NCBI GenBank assembly: GCA_965656085.1
Contig: CBFHJA010000019.1
Coordinates: 18,691-82,690 of the forward strand
DNA from: Aliishimia sp965656085
Lineage (GTDB): Bacteria > Pseudomonadota > Alphaproteobacteria > Rhodobacterales > Rhodobacteraceae
Direction of reading: 5' to 3'
Length of the DNA stretch: 64,000 nucleotides
Position numbers and translations under genes: made by a program. The notes under the pieces are model-generated. The model had not been told where the DNA came from. It saw only the letters and a program-made list of their open reading frames with translations, and did no database searches. The stretch's first letter is position 1. The number at the start of each line of letters is the position of its first letter. Below are positions 32,269 to 40,749 of the stretch, in pieces.

Positions 32269-34464
32269 ATGGACCGCACAGAGATCGTCGAAGCCAATTT
32301 CCGCCGCCGTGTTGTCGCTGGCGATCTGCCGCCCGGCGCGGACCCCACGGCGGGCCTCGCCCCGGAGACCGCGCTTGATCTGTTCCGCGCGCAGGTGCTC
32401 TCGCGCGCCCTCGATCTGACCTCGCGCGATATGCAAAAGGCGGGGCAGGGGTTCTACACCATCGGCTCCTCGGGCCATGAAGGCATGGCCGCCGTTGCGG
32501 CTGCGCTCCGGGCCGACGATATCGCCTTCCTGCATTACCGCGACGCCGCCTTCCAGATCGCGCGCGGGCAGCTGTCGGGGATCACGCCGCTGCCGCAGAT
32601 GACCCATGACATGCTCTTGTCCTTCGCCTGTTCGTCAGAGGACCCCACCAGCGGCGGGCGGCATAAGGTGCTGGGCTCCAAGGCGCTGACGATCCCGCCG
32701 CAGACCTCCACCATCGCCTCGCATCTGCCCAAGGCGATGGGCGCGGCCTATGGGCTGGGCCTCGCGCGTCGCAACCCGCCCGAGCACCGCGCGCTGCCAG
32801 AGGACGGGATCGCCATGGCCAGTTTCGGCGACGCCTCGCTCAACCATTCCACCGCGCAAGGCACCCTGAACGCCGCCGGGTGGTCGTCGGTGCAGGGCGC
32901 GCCGCTGCCGCTGCTGATGGTTTGCGAGGACAACGGGATCGGCATCTCCACCAAGACCCCCGAGGGCTGGGTCGAGGCGTCTGTCAGCCACCGCCCCGGT
33001 ATCCGCTACTTCAAGGCCGATGGGCTCGACATTTACGAGACCTACAAACTCGCGCAGGAGGCTGCCGACTATGTGCGCACCCGCCGCAAGCCCGCCTTCC
33101 TACACCTGCGGACGGTCCGGCTCTACGGGCACGCGGGACCGGACGTGGTGACGGCCTATCTGCCAAAAGCCGAGATCGAGGCGGATGAGGCCAACGATCC
33201 CTTGCTCCATTCCGCGCGCCTGCTGCAAGCCGCCGGGGTGGCGACCGCCGAGGCGCTGCTCGCGATCTACGAGGACACCCGTGCCGATGTAGCCGCCCGC
33301 ATGCCGCAGATCGCCAAGGCCCCGCATTTGGGCTCGGCACAGGAGGTCATGTCCTCTCTCATTCCACTCAAGCGCGAGTGCGCTCGCCGCAATGGCCCGC
33401 CCGCAGACCAGCGCGCGCAGGTCTTCGGCAGCGACGCGGCGGCGATGCAGCAACCCCAACCCATGGGCAAGCTGATCAACATGGCGATGACCGACCTCAT
33501 GCTGGAGCATCCCGAGCTGATCCAGATGGGTGAAGATATCGGGCGCAAAGGCGGAAACTACGGCGTCACCCAAAAGCTGATGCAGCGCTTCGGCCCGGCG
33601 CGGATGATCGACACTTTGCTTGACGAGCAATCCATACTCGGACTTGCGATTGGCATGGCGCATAACGGCTTTCTGCCGATGCCCGAGATCCAGTTCCTCG
33701 CCTATCTGCACAATGCCGAGGACCAACTCCGGGGCGAGGCGGCGACACTCCCGTTCTTCAGCCGGGGCGGGTGGGCCAACCCGATGGTCCTGCGCATCTC
33801 CGCACTAGGCTACCAAAAGGGCTTCGGCGGGCATTTCCACAACGACAACTCGCTGGCGGTCCTGCGCGACATCCCCGGCCTGATCCTCGCCTGCCCGTCA
33901 CGCGGTGACGAGGCGGCGATGATGCTGCGCGAGGCGGTGCGGCTGGCGCGCGAGGAGCAGCGGGTGGTGGTGTTCCTTGAGCCCATCGCGCTCTACCCGA
34001 TGCGCGATCTGATGGCGCCGGGCGACGGGGGCTGGATGACCCGCTACCCGAGCCCGGACAAGACAATTCCGCTGGGCAAGATTGGCGTGGAGGGGCAGGG
34101 CGCCGACCTCGCCATCGTCACCTATGGCAATGGCCGCTATCTCTCGACGCAGGCGCAGGCGGATCTTGCGGCAGAGGGGATCAACGCCCGCGTAATCGAC
34201 TTGCGCTGGCTCGCGCCCTTGCCGGAGGCGGCGCTTGCCGAAGCCATCACGCCTTGCGACGCGGTGCTGGTGGTGGACGAGTGTCGCCGCACCGGGGGGC
34301 AGGCCGAGGCGCTGATGGCATGGCTGGCCGAGCAGGGCCGCACCCACATCGCGCGTGAGGTGGCCGCCGACAGCTTCATCGCCACCGGCCCGGCCTATGG
34401 CGCAACGCTTCCCAGCCGCGCGTCGATCACCGCGGCGGCCAAGACGCTTCTGAAAGGTACCTGA
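32269..34464 (+). CDS. branched-chain 2-oxoacid dehydrogenase E1, fused alpha and beta subunits
   Basis: 731 residues from ATG 32269. The alpha half carries the thiamine diphosphate region ASFGDASLNHSTAQGTLNAA and VCEDNGIGIST (about residues 180-230); the beta half begins near 400 with MGKLINMAMTDLMLEHPELI, with QMGEDIGRKGGNYG and DEQSILGLAIGMAHNG following. The enzyme decarboxylates 2-oxoisovalerate-type acids and acylates the E2 lipoyl group. E2 and E3 genes are not nearby. The fusion is natural in some bacteria. It is followed by a dipeptidase whose start shares the last base of its stop codon. Confidence 0.87.
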   Translation: MDRTEIVEANFRRRVVAGDLPPGADPTAGLAPETALDLFRAQVLSRALDLTSRDMQKAGQGFYTIGSSGHEGMAAVAAALRADDIAFLHYRDAAFQIARGQLSGITPLPQMTHDMLLSFACSSEDPTSGGRHKVLGSKALTIPPQTSTIASHLPKAMGAAYGLGLARRNPPEHRALPEDGIAMASFGDASLNHSTAQGTLNAAGWSSVQGAPLPLLMVCEDNGIGISTKTPEGWVEASVSHRPGIRYFKADGLDIYETYKLAQEAADYVRTRRKPAFLHLRTVRLYGHAGPDVVTAYLPKAEIEADEANDPLLHSARLLQAAGVATAEALLAIYEDTRADVAARMPQIAKAPHLGSAQEVMSSLIPLKRECARRNGPPADQRAQVFGSDAAAMQQPQPMGKLINMAMTDLMLEHPELIQMGEDIGRKGGNYGVTQKLMQRFGPARMIDTLLDEQSILGLAIGMAHNGFLPMPEIQFLAYLHNAEDQLRGEAATLPFFSRGGWANPMVLRISALGYQKGFGGHFHNDNSLAVLRDIPGLILACPSRGDEAAMMLREAVRLAREEQRVVVFLEPIALYPMRDLMAPGDGGWMTRYPSPDKTIPLGKIGVEGQGADLAIVTYGNGRYLSTQAQADLAAEGINARVIDLRWLAPLPEAALAEAITPCDAVLVVDECRRTGGQAEALMAWLAEQGRTHIAREVAADSFIATGPAYGATLPSRASITAAAKTLLKGT

Positions 34465-35504
34465 TGCCCTTTTTCGACGGACATAATGATGCCCTGCTGC
34501 GCCTGTCGCGGACCGAGGGCGACCCGGTCGCCGCCTTCGCGGAAGGCCCCGGCCATGTCACGCGCGCCAAGGCGGCAGCGGGCGACCTGACCGGGGGCTT
34601 TTTCGCGATGTTTGCCTTGGGAGACACCGCGAACATGGATTTCGCAATCTTTGACAGCCCGCCTTATGACACACCCCTGCCGCCGGAAATGGACCGGGCG
34701 ACGGCATGGGAGAAGATCGCGGCGCAGGCGGAGATTGCTCAAGGGCTCGAAGCGGCAGGCGCGATCTGCTGGGTTCGGGAGGCTGCTGATCTGGACACTG
34801 CCCCGGGCGATGCGCTGACCGGCGTGCTGCATCTTGAAGGCGCCGAATGCATCGGCCCGGACCTCGAAGGTCTCGACATGCTCTATAACATGGGCCTGCG
34901 CAGCGTCGGCCCGGTCTGGTCGCGCCCCACGGCCTTCGCCCATGGCGTTCCCTTCCGCTTCCCCAGTGACGGCGATACCGGGCCGGGGCTGACCGAGGCC
35001 GGGCGGGGGCTGGTGCGGGCGCTGAAGGCGCGGGGAATGGTCACGGACACCAGCCACATGACCGTGAAGGGCTTCTGGGACGTGGCCGAGGAGGGCGTGC
35101 CGCTCGTTGCGACCCATTCCAACGCCCATGCGGTCTGCCCCACGGCGCGCAACCTCACCGATGACCAACTGCGGGCTATCGGGCAGACCGGCGGCGTGGT
35201 GGGGCTGAATTTCGGCACGATGTTCCTGCGCCCCGATGGCAAGCGCGACCCGGCGGGCGCGCTTGATCACGTCATTGCGCATCTCGATCACATGATCGCG
35301 CTGGCGGGTGAGGATCATGTGGGCCTCGGCTCGGATTTCGACGGCGCGCCGATGCCCGAGGGGCTGGCGGATGCCAGCGCGCTGCCGGTCCTGACGGGCC
35401 TGATGGAAGAGGCGGGCTATGGTGCCGGGTTGATCGCCAAGATCACGCACCGCAACTGGGTGGCGTGTCTGCAACGGCATCTGGGTTCCACAACAACTGG
35501 TTGA
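34464..35504 (+). CDS. membrane dipeptidase (M19 family)
   Basis: 346 residues. FFDGHNDALLRL holds the HxD zinc ligands of the amidohydrolase-like renal dipeptidase family; TDTSHMTVKGFWDVAE, VATHSNAHAVCPTARNLTD and HVGLGSDFDGAPMPEGL supply the other metal and substrate residues. It hydrolyses dipeptides, including D-amino-acid-containing ones. The ATG overlaps the preceding E1 stop by one base (TGATG), so translation is coupled, although the metabolic link is unclear. Confidence 0.9.
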   Translation: MPFFDGHNDALLRLSRTEGDPVAAFAEGPGHVTRAKAAAGDLTGGFFAMFALGDTANMDFAIFDSPPYDTPLPPEMDRATAWEKIAAQAEIAQGLEAAGAICWVREAADLDTAPGDALTGVLHLEGAECIGPDLEGLDMLYNMGLRSVGPVWSRPTAFAHGVPFRFPSDGDTGPGLTEAGRGLVRALKARGMVTDTSHMTVKGFWDVAEEGVPLVATHSNAHAVCPTARNLTDDQLRAIGQTGGVVGLNFGTMFLRPDGKRDPAGALDHVIAHLDHMIALAGEDHVGLGSDFDGAPMPEGLADASALPVLTGLMEEAGYGAGLIAKITHRNWVACLQRHLGSTTTG

Positions 35505-35625
35505 TTGCGCGGGGCGCATCAGATTCAGACTTCCCCGCCTGTGGCGCTTACGTTAGGGTCAAAGGATTAGAGTATGGTATTTTGGGTTGGCGCGCAGGGC
35601 TCCGGGCCAGGAAAGGACGTCGCAG

Positions 35626-36525
35626 ATGAGCATCGAGCGTGCCATTTTGATGGCCGATGTCTCGGGGAGTACACCGCTTTATGAACGCCATGGCGACCAG
35701 GTTGCCTCAAAACTCGTGTTCGAATGCGTCGAGGGGATGCAGCGCATCGCCACGCTGCGTGGCGGCGAGTTCGTGCGCTCCAAGGGCGACGATGTGCTGT
35801 GCCTGTTCGAGAACCCCGATCAGGCGCTGATCGCCGCGAAGGAAATCCTTGATCACGGTCAGGCCGGCTCTGTCTCGGTCCATGGCGGTCTGCATTGGGG
35901 CGCGGTGGTCTGGCGCGGCACGGAATTGTTCGGCGGGGCGGTGAATGTCTCGGCGCGGCTGTCGAGCCGGGCCAAGGAGAACGAGTTCCTGATGTCGGGC
36001 GATTTTACGGGCCGCGTGTCCCCCAATCAGGGCATTACCCTGCGCCCCATGGGCGAGATCACCCTGCGCGGCACTGCGGTGCCGACGGAAATCTATGCGT
36101 TGCTGGCGCAGGCGGAGGGCGGCGAGACCCGGCTGATCGCGCAGACGGAGATTTTCGATCTGCACCGCCAATCGACGACGGGCGCGAACACGTCGATCCG
36201 GCTGTCCACGGAGGGCTGGTCGCGCGATGTGGGTGAGGGCGAGGAGATCAAGATCGGCCGGTCGCAGGAATGCGATCTGGTGCTGCCCTTGCCATGGGTG
36301 TCGCGGGTGCATGCCAAGGTCTCGGTGCGCGCGGGTCTGGTGGAGATCACCGACAGCAGCGCGGCCGGGTGCACGCTGACGGCGGGCGATACCACGGGCT
36401 ATTTTATCCGCCGCCAGACGATCTCCCTGACCGGCAATGGCACGATCGAGCTGGGCAGCCCGGCGATCGAAGGGGCGTTGCCGAGGATCACCTTCTCCGT
36501 GCTGAAGATCGGTGGGATCGGCTAG
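35626..36525 (+). CDS. class III nucleotidyl cyclase domain fused to FHA domain
   Basis: 299 residues from ATG 35626. The cyclase homology domain fills residues 1-165: ILMADVSGSTPLYE holds the first metal Asp (11), KGDDVLCLF the second (about 55), and GGAVNVSARLSSRAKE the Asn and Arg of the transition state. The FHA domain, about 200-299, has IKIGRSQECDLVLPLPWVSR and VHAKVSV, the GRS and SRxHA motifs that bind phosphothreonine. Together they suggest cAMP or cGMP production, or a dead cyclase scaffold, controlled by Ser/Thr phosphorylation. It is cytoplasmic, with no membrane segment. Confidence 0.87.
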   Translation: MSIERAILMADVSGSTPLYERHGDQVASKLVFECVEGMQRIATLRGGEFVRSKGDDVLCLFENPDQALIAAKEILDHGQAGSVSVHGGLHWGAVVWRGTELFGGAVNVSARLSSRAKENEFLMSGDFTGRVSPNQGITLRPMGEITLRGTAVPTEIYALLAQAEGGETRLIAQTEIFDLHRQSTTGANTSIRLSTEGWSRDVGEGEEIKIGRSQECDLVLPLPWVSRVHAKVSVRAGLVEITDSSAAGCTLTAGDTTGYFIRRQTISLTGNGTIELGSPAIEGALPRITFSVLKIGGIG

Positions 36526-36540
36526 GCAGATTGCCCACCC

Positions 36541-36770
36541 GGCGCGGGTTAAAGGTTAACGCGGCGACCGCGCGCAACGCTCGAATCCCAAAACCGTCCG
36601 AAAAGCGGGTTAACGCCCTAAAAACAAGGGATGGCAGGCGTATGGCAGCGCGTATGGCGCGGCGTATGGCACCTGTATGGCTCGTTTTCGATTCGTTCGC
36701 GGATTAACGCACCGTACGGTGCCCCCAGCGTTAACCTTTTGGCGCGGGGACTGGTGGGCAAATTGCCCCC
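36541..36770 (+). repeat. type-A composite intergenic repeat, copy 1
   Basis: The element fills most of the 338-base gap between convergent genes. It has GTTAAC sites at both ends, the core TTAACGCCCTAAAAACAAGG at 36610-36629, then the tandem GCGTATGGC units at about 36638-36680 (four units of 9-12 bases, the last reading CTGTATGGC), GATTCGTTC, a second GTTAACC, and a type-B palindrome GGTGGGCAAATTGCCCCC at 36753-36770. Copies 2 and 3 share this order. A half B palindrome (GGCAGATTGCCCACC) precedes it at 36525. Confidence 0.8.
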
Positions 36771-36863
36771 TCTACAGAGTCCCACGCCGCCATCCCGGGC
36801 GCCCCGCCTCTGTCTTCCTTTGGCCGAAAATATCACGGAGAGCGCCCCCCCCCCAGACACGCT
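36771..36863. repeat. type-C repeat copy and poly-C tract
   Basis: TCTTCCTTTGGCCGAAAATA (about 36813-36832) is an inverted type-C copy. A run of 10 C lies at 36845-36854, just after the stop of the enolase-superfamily gene on the minus strand. Confidence 0.5.
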
Positions 36864-38096
36864 CTACTCGCGCTGGGCCGGGGCGCCGCCTTCGAAATTG
36901 TTGCCGTTGACGTAGTCGCAAGGATCGTCCTGCATCTGCAAATGCAGCCCGTCCCTGGTGTAGGGATGCGCGCGCGCCAGCGCCTCGTTGACCTCGATGC
37001 CGAGCCCGGGGGCCTCGCCGAGCGACACGAACCCGTCCTCGACGCGGATCGCGCCGCCGATCAGGTCGTCGTGGAATTTGGTCTCGATGGTCTCGCACAT
37101 CAGAAGGTTCGGGATCGACGCGCCGAAATGCAGGTTCGCGGCCCATTCCACCGGCCCGGCATAGAGATGCGGGGCCATCTGTGCGCCAAAGACCTCCGCC
37201 ATCGCCGCGACCTTCTTCATCTCCCAGATGCCGCCCGCGCGGCCCAGAGCCGGTTGCAGGATTTCCGCCGCGCCCGCGCGCAGGACCGCGCCGAACTCGG
37301 CCTTGGTGGTGAGCCGCTCGCCCGCCGAGACGGGCACCCGCACCGCGCGCGCCACCTTTGCCATCTCTTCGGGCGCATCGGGCGGGACCGGCTCTTCGAA
37401 CCACAGCGGCGCGTAGGGCTCCAGTGCCTGACCCAGCCGGATCGCGCCTGCGGTGTTGAACTGCCCGTGGGTGCCGAACAGAAGGTCCGCCTTGTCGCCC
37501 ACCGCCGCGCGGATCTCGCGGCAGAAGGCCACCGACTGGCTGATATCGCTCATCGCGGGCATATGCCCGCCGCGCATCGTGTAGGGGCCGGCAGGGTCGA
37601 ATTTCACCGCCGTGTAGCCCCGCGCCACACAATCGGCAGCGGCCTCCCCGGCCTGTTCGGCAGAGGTCCAGAACGTGTCGAGCGAGTGCTGGGGCAGCGG
37701 GTAGAGATAGGTGTAGCAACGGATGCGGTCCCAGACCTTGCCGCCCAGAAGCGCGTAGACCGGACGGTTCCGGTCCTTGCCGAGGATATCCCAGCAGGCG
37801 ATTTCCAGCCCAGAGAACGCGCCCATGACGGTGAGGTCGGGGCGCTGTGTGAAGCCCGACGAATAGGTCCGGCGGAACATCCGCTCGACATTTTCGGGGG
37901 TCTCGCCTTCGAAGTAGCGCGCGAACACATCGGCAATGACATGGCGCATGGCCTCGGGGCCGACCGAGGCCGCGTAGCACTCGCCCCAGCCGGTGATCCC
38001 GTCATCGGTGGTGAGCTTGACAAGGATCCAGTAGCGCCCGCCCCAGCCCGGTGCCGGGGGGGCGGTGACAATCACGTCGAGATCGGTCAGTTTCAT
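36864..38096 (-). CDS. mandelate racemase/muconate lactonizing enzyme family protein
   Basis: 410 residues from ATG 38096, preceded by GGAAGAG. This is an enolase-superfamily member: WGGRYWILVKLTTDDGITGW is the N-terminal capping domain, and the barrel carries AVKFDPAGPYT, PLWFEEPVPPD and PVSAGERLTT (acid ligands), then APHLYAGPVEWAANLHFGAS with a His. The usual first metal Asp is replaced by the segment LLFGTHGQFN. It probably dehydrates a sugar acid, but the substrate is unknown. It lies 61 bases after the Zn alcohol dehydrogenase and may share its transcript and pathway. Confidence 0.85.
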   Translation of the reverse strand: MKLTDLDVIVTAPPAPGWGGRYWILVKLTTDDGITGWGECYAASVGPEAMRHVIADVFARYFEGETPENVERMFRRTYSSGFTQRPDLTVMGAFSGLEIACWDILGKDRNRPVYALLGGKVWDRIRCYTYLYPLPQHSLDTFWTSAEQAGEAAADCVARGYTAVKFDPAGPYTMRGGHMPAMSDISQSVAFCREIRAAVGDKADLLFGTHGQFNTAGAIRLGQALEPYAPLWFEEPVPPDAPEEMAKVARAVRVPVSAGERLTTKAEFGAVLRAGAAEILQPALGRAGGIWEMKKVAAMAEVFGAQMAPHLYAGPVEWAANLHFGASIPNLLMCETIETKFHDDLIGGAIRVEDGFVSLGEAPGLGIEVNEALARAHPYTRDGLHLQMQDDPCDYVNGNNFEGGAPAQRE

Positions 38097-38157
38097 CGGC
38101 TCTTCCTTCGCTGTGCGGGCGGGGGGGCAGGGGGGGTGCGGGGGGGGGCAGGGCCCC

Positions 38158-39258
38158 CTATCCGCGATCAAACACGATCACGTTCCGCTTGGCCGATCCG
38201 GTCTTCGTGTCGGCAATCGCCTCGTTGATCTGCTCCAGCGACCAGCGCCCGGAGATAAGCTCATCGAGCTTGAGCCGCCCTTGCTCATAGAGATCGACCA
38301 TCCACGGGATGTCCCGGCTGATGACCACATCGCCCATCTTCGAGCCGGTGAAGCCCTGCCCGATCGCGGCGAGCACCGACGGATCATAGGTGGAGACTTC
38401 GCCGGATTTGTTCATGCCCACGATCACGACCTTGCCCCCGCGCGCCATGTAGCGGGGCGCGACGTCATAGGCCTGCACGGCGCCGACGGTGACGATGACC
38501 GCATCCGCGCCGCGCCCGCCAAGGGCCTTGTAGGACGCCTTCCACGGGGATTTTTCCGTGCCGAGCACGCCATGGGTTGCGCCGAATTCCTTGGCGATCT
38601 CCAGCTTCTCCTCGGTCATGTCGACGGCCACGATGCGCCGCGCACCGGCAATGCGCGCGCCCTGAATGGCGTTGAGCCCGACGCCGCCCGCGCCGATCAC
38701 CACCACGTCCTGCCCCGCGCGGATCTGCGCGGCGTTGACCACCGCGCCCACGCCCGTGATCACCCCGCAGGCGATGAGGCAGGCCGAGTCCTTGCTCATC
38801 TCGGCGGGGATCACGGCCAATTGGCTCTGGTCCACCACGACTTTCTCGGCAAAGGCCCCCGAGGCCAGCGCCTGATGCAGCGTGCCCCCGTCGGCGGTGG
38901 TAATCGGGCCGGTGTCGCCATTATAGGGGGTCTCGCAGATCGTCGGCTTGCCCGCGCCGCAGGACGGGCAGGTGCCGCAGGCGCGGATCAGCGTGACGAT
39001 CACGCTGTCGCCTTCCTTGATCCGGGTCACGCCCGGCCCGACGGCGGTGACGATGCCCGCCGCCTCGTGGCCATAGACGGCGGGAAGCGTGCCGCCCCAT
39101 GCGCCTTCCGCGAAGGAGATGTCCGAATGGCAGATCGCGACGGCATCGAGCGTGACCTCCACCTCACCCATCTCGGGCGTGCGGATCAGAATATCCTCGA
39201 TGACGAGCGGTTCGCCGAAGCCATGGCAGACGGCGGCTTTGATGGTTTGGGTGGTCAT
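38158..39258 (-). CDS. Zn-dependent alcohol dehydrogenase (class III-like)
   Basis: 366 residues from ATG 39258. Catalytic zinc: AICHSDISF (Cys, with His) and VYGHEAAGIV. Structural zinc: the four Cys of RACGTCPSCGAGKPTIC. The Rossmann NAD site is VVVIGAGGVGLNAIQGARIA near residue 190. It oxidises an alcohol or hydroxyacid with NAD; the neighbouring enolase-superfamily enzyme suggests a sugar-derived substrate. The 61-base gap between the two contains G tracts of up to 9. Confidence 0.88.
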   Translation of the reverse strand: MTTQTIKAAVCHGFGEPLVIEDILIRTPEMGEVEVTLDAVAICHSDISFAEGAWGGTLPAVYGHEAAGIVTAVGPGVTRIKEGDSVIVTLIRACGTCPSCGAGKPTICETPYNGDTGPITTADGGTLHQALASGAFAEKVVVDQSQLAVIPAEMSKDSACLIACGVITGVGAVVNAAQIRAGQDVVVIGAGGVGLNAIQGARIAGARRIVAVDMTEEKLEIAKEFGATHGVLGTEKSPWKASYKALGGRGADAVIVTVGAVQAYDVAPRYMARGGKVVIVGMNKSGEVSTYDPSVLAAIGQGFTGSKMGDVVISRDIPWMVDLYEQGRLKLDELISGRWSLEQINEAIADTKTGSAKRNVIVFDRG

Positions 39259-39382
39259 CTGGATGGCCCCTCCTCTTGGTCTTTCGTGTCGCGTCACGCT
39301 GCGATAGGCGCGCAACGCCCGCAAGCACGAATTGGGCACCGGGACGTCGGTGACGTCGGGTCGCAACAGACAGCGCGGGGGC

Positions 39383-40678
39383 TCAGCGGTGCAGCGGCAA
39401 CGCGTCGATCCGGGCTTCGATCTGGGCGAGCATCGCGGTGTAGCGCGGATCGTCGATATCGCCATAGGCGGCGTCGAAGGCGCTTTCCTCCATGATCTGC
39501 GGGATGCCGTCATAGGAGATGATCACGTCATTCTCGCTCTGCAGACGCGCGCGCAGCTCCGGCCAGAGGCGCGGCTCGCTGCCCATGAAGGTGTTCGACA
39601 TGCGGATGCCGGAATTGTTCGCCGCGATATCGGTGAAGTCGAACCCGCCATAGAGCGAGTCGTTGAGTTCTTTGAATTCGCCCACCGAGACCGCAAAGCC
39701 CCGGTTGGACGCCGCCTGCAGCGCGGCGGCGGTGGTGAAATGGCGGCGGCTGTCGATGCGGTCGTTGAAGGTCACATCGGCGCAGCTTTTCGTCCATGTG
39801 CGCCCGCCATCCATGTCGCCCGTCACCAGCCCGCCCACGACCAAGGTGAAGTCTCTCGCCCCGCAGATCAGCGTCAGGGCAAAGAGCGCCGAGGTATAGG
39901 CATTGGCCGCGCCCTCGGCCTCCGCGCCTGCCTCGGCGGCGGCCAGTGTGAAATGCAGATAGGGCAGGTAGCTGCCTTCCGTGGGCAGCCCGCCGCGCTC
40001 CATCTCCTCGCGGATCATCAGATAGTAGCGCGCGATCTCATCCTCGCCGGGCATGTCCTGCCCGCGCAACGTGCCGAAGACGCCGCGCATGATGCCGTTG
40101 CCGCCCATCTGGTCCATCGCCAGCGTGAAGCTCAGATCGTCACCGTCCACATCCATGCGCGTGGCCGCCGCGATGACCGTATCGCCCAGATCGTTGCCGA
40201 AGACCGTGTTGGCGCCGAGGCGCAGGGCCGTGAGCGTCAGATCGGGTGGTAGGTCATGCGGGCCAAGCTGTGCGCGCGACAGGCGGAACGCTCCCTCGAA
40301 TTCCGGTGCGGCCAGCGTCAGGTTCAGCCATTGCGTGGCCTGCCCCAGCCGGATCGGCACCGAGGCATGGCCCGTCACGCCGTCCTCGCTCGGCTCCATC
40401 TTGCCGCGAAAACCGGGAATGAACCGCGCGCCGAGCTTCATCGTGGCGTTGAGCGCCGCGATATCGGTGTCGAACGGGGCCGGCTCGGCGGTCTGCATGT
40501 TGAGCGCATCGCGCACGCCGCGCACGAAGCTTCTGGCCTGCCGCACATCCTGCGGGGTCGGCGGGCTGTCTGCGGTCACGCGCGGGGTCGGCTCCAGAAC
40601 CATCACGGCGGTGAAGACCACCGCGATGAAGGCCAGCAAGGCCGTCACGAACAGGAATTTCAGCAAGAACTTGAACAT
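39383..40678 (-). CDS. membrane-anchored protein of unknown function
   Basis: 431 residues starting MFKFLLKFLFVTALLAFIAV with one N-terminal transmembrane segment (about 5-28). The rest is a large periplasmic domain containing a GARDFTLVVGGLVTGDMDGG stretch, TFNDRIDSRRHFTTAAALQA and GGFDFTDIAANNSGIRMSNT, which repeat in many proteobacterial hypothetical proteins. No catalytic motif is recognised. A Cys pair (LICGARD and TKSCADV) may form a disulfide. It lies between the alcohol dehydrogenase and the MFS exporter on the same strand, with gaps of 124 and 71 bases. Confidence 0.75.
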   Translation of the reverse strand: MFKFLLKFLFVTALLAFIAVVFTAVMVLEPTPRVTADSPPTPQDVRQARSFVRGVRDALNMQTAEPAPFDTDIAALNATMKLGARFIPGFRGKMEPSEDGVTGHASVPIRLGQATQWLNLTLAAPEFEGAFRLSRAQLGPHDLPPDLTLTALRLGANTVFGNDLGDTVIAAATRMDVDGDDLSFTLAMDQMGGNGIMRGVFGTLRGQDMPGEDEIARYYLMIREEMERGGLPTEGSYLPYLHFTLAAAEAGAEAEGAANAYTSALFALTLICGARDFTLVVGGLVTGDMDGGRTWTKSCADVTFNDRIDSRRHFTTAAALQAASNRGFAVSVGEFKELNDSLYGGFDFTDIAANNSGIRMSNTFMGSEPRLWPELRARLQSENDVIISYDGIPQIMEESAFDAAYGDIDDPRYTAMLAQIEARIDALPLHR

Positions 40679-40749
40679 CAGGGACTCTCCGCCGGACTCG
40701 GCACAGGGCCTAGCGCAAATCGCGCCGGCGGGCCAGTGTCAGGTCAGTG

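Noticed and set aside
36638..36680. Tandem GCGTATGGC units as a CRISPR array
   Set aside because: Units of about 9 bases with 1-4-base spacers do not fit CRISPR repeats and spacers, and no cas gene is present.
36631..36915. Short frames through the GCGTATGGC block of repeat copy 1
   Set aside because: They follow the tandem repeat and are not conserved in copies 2 and 3.
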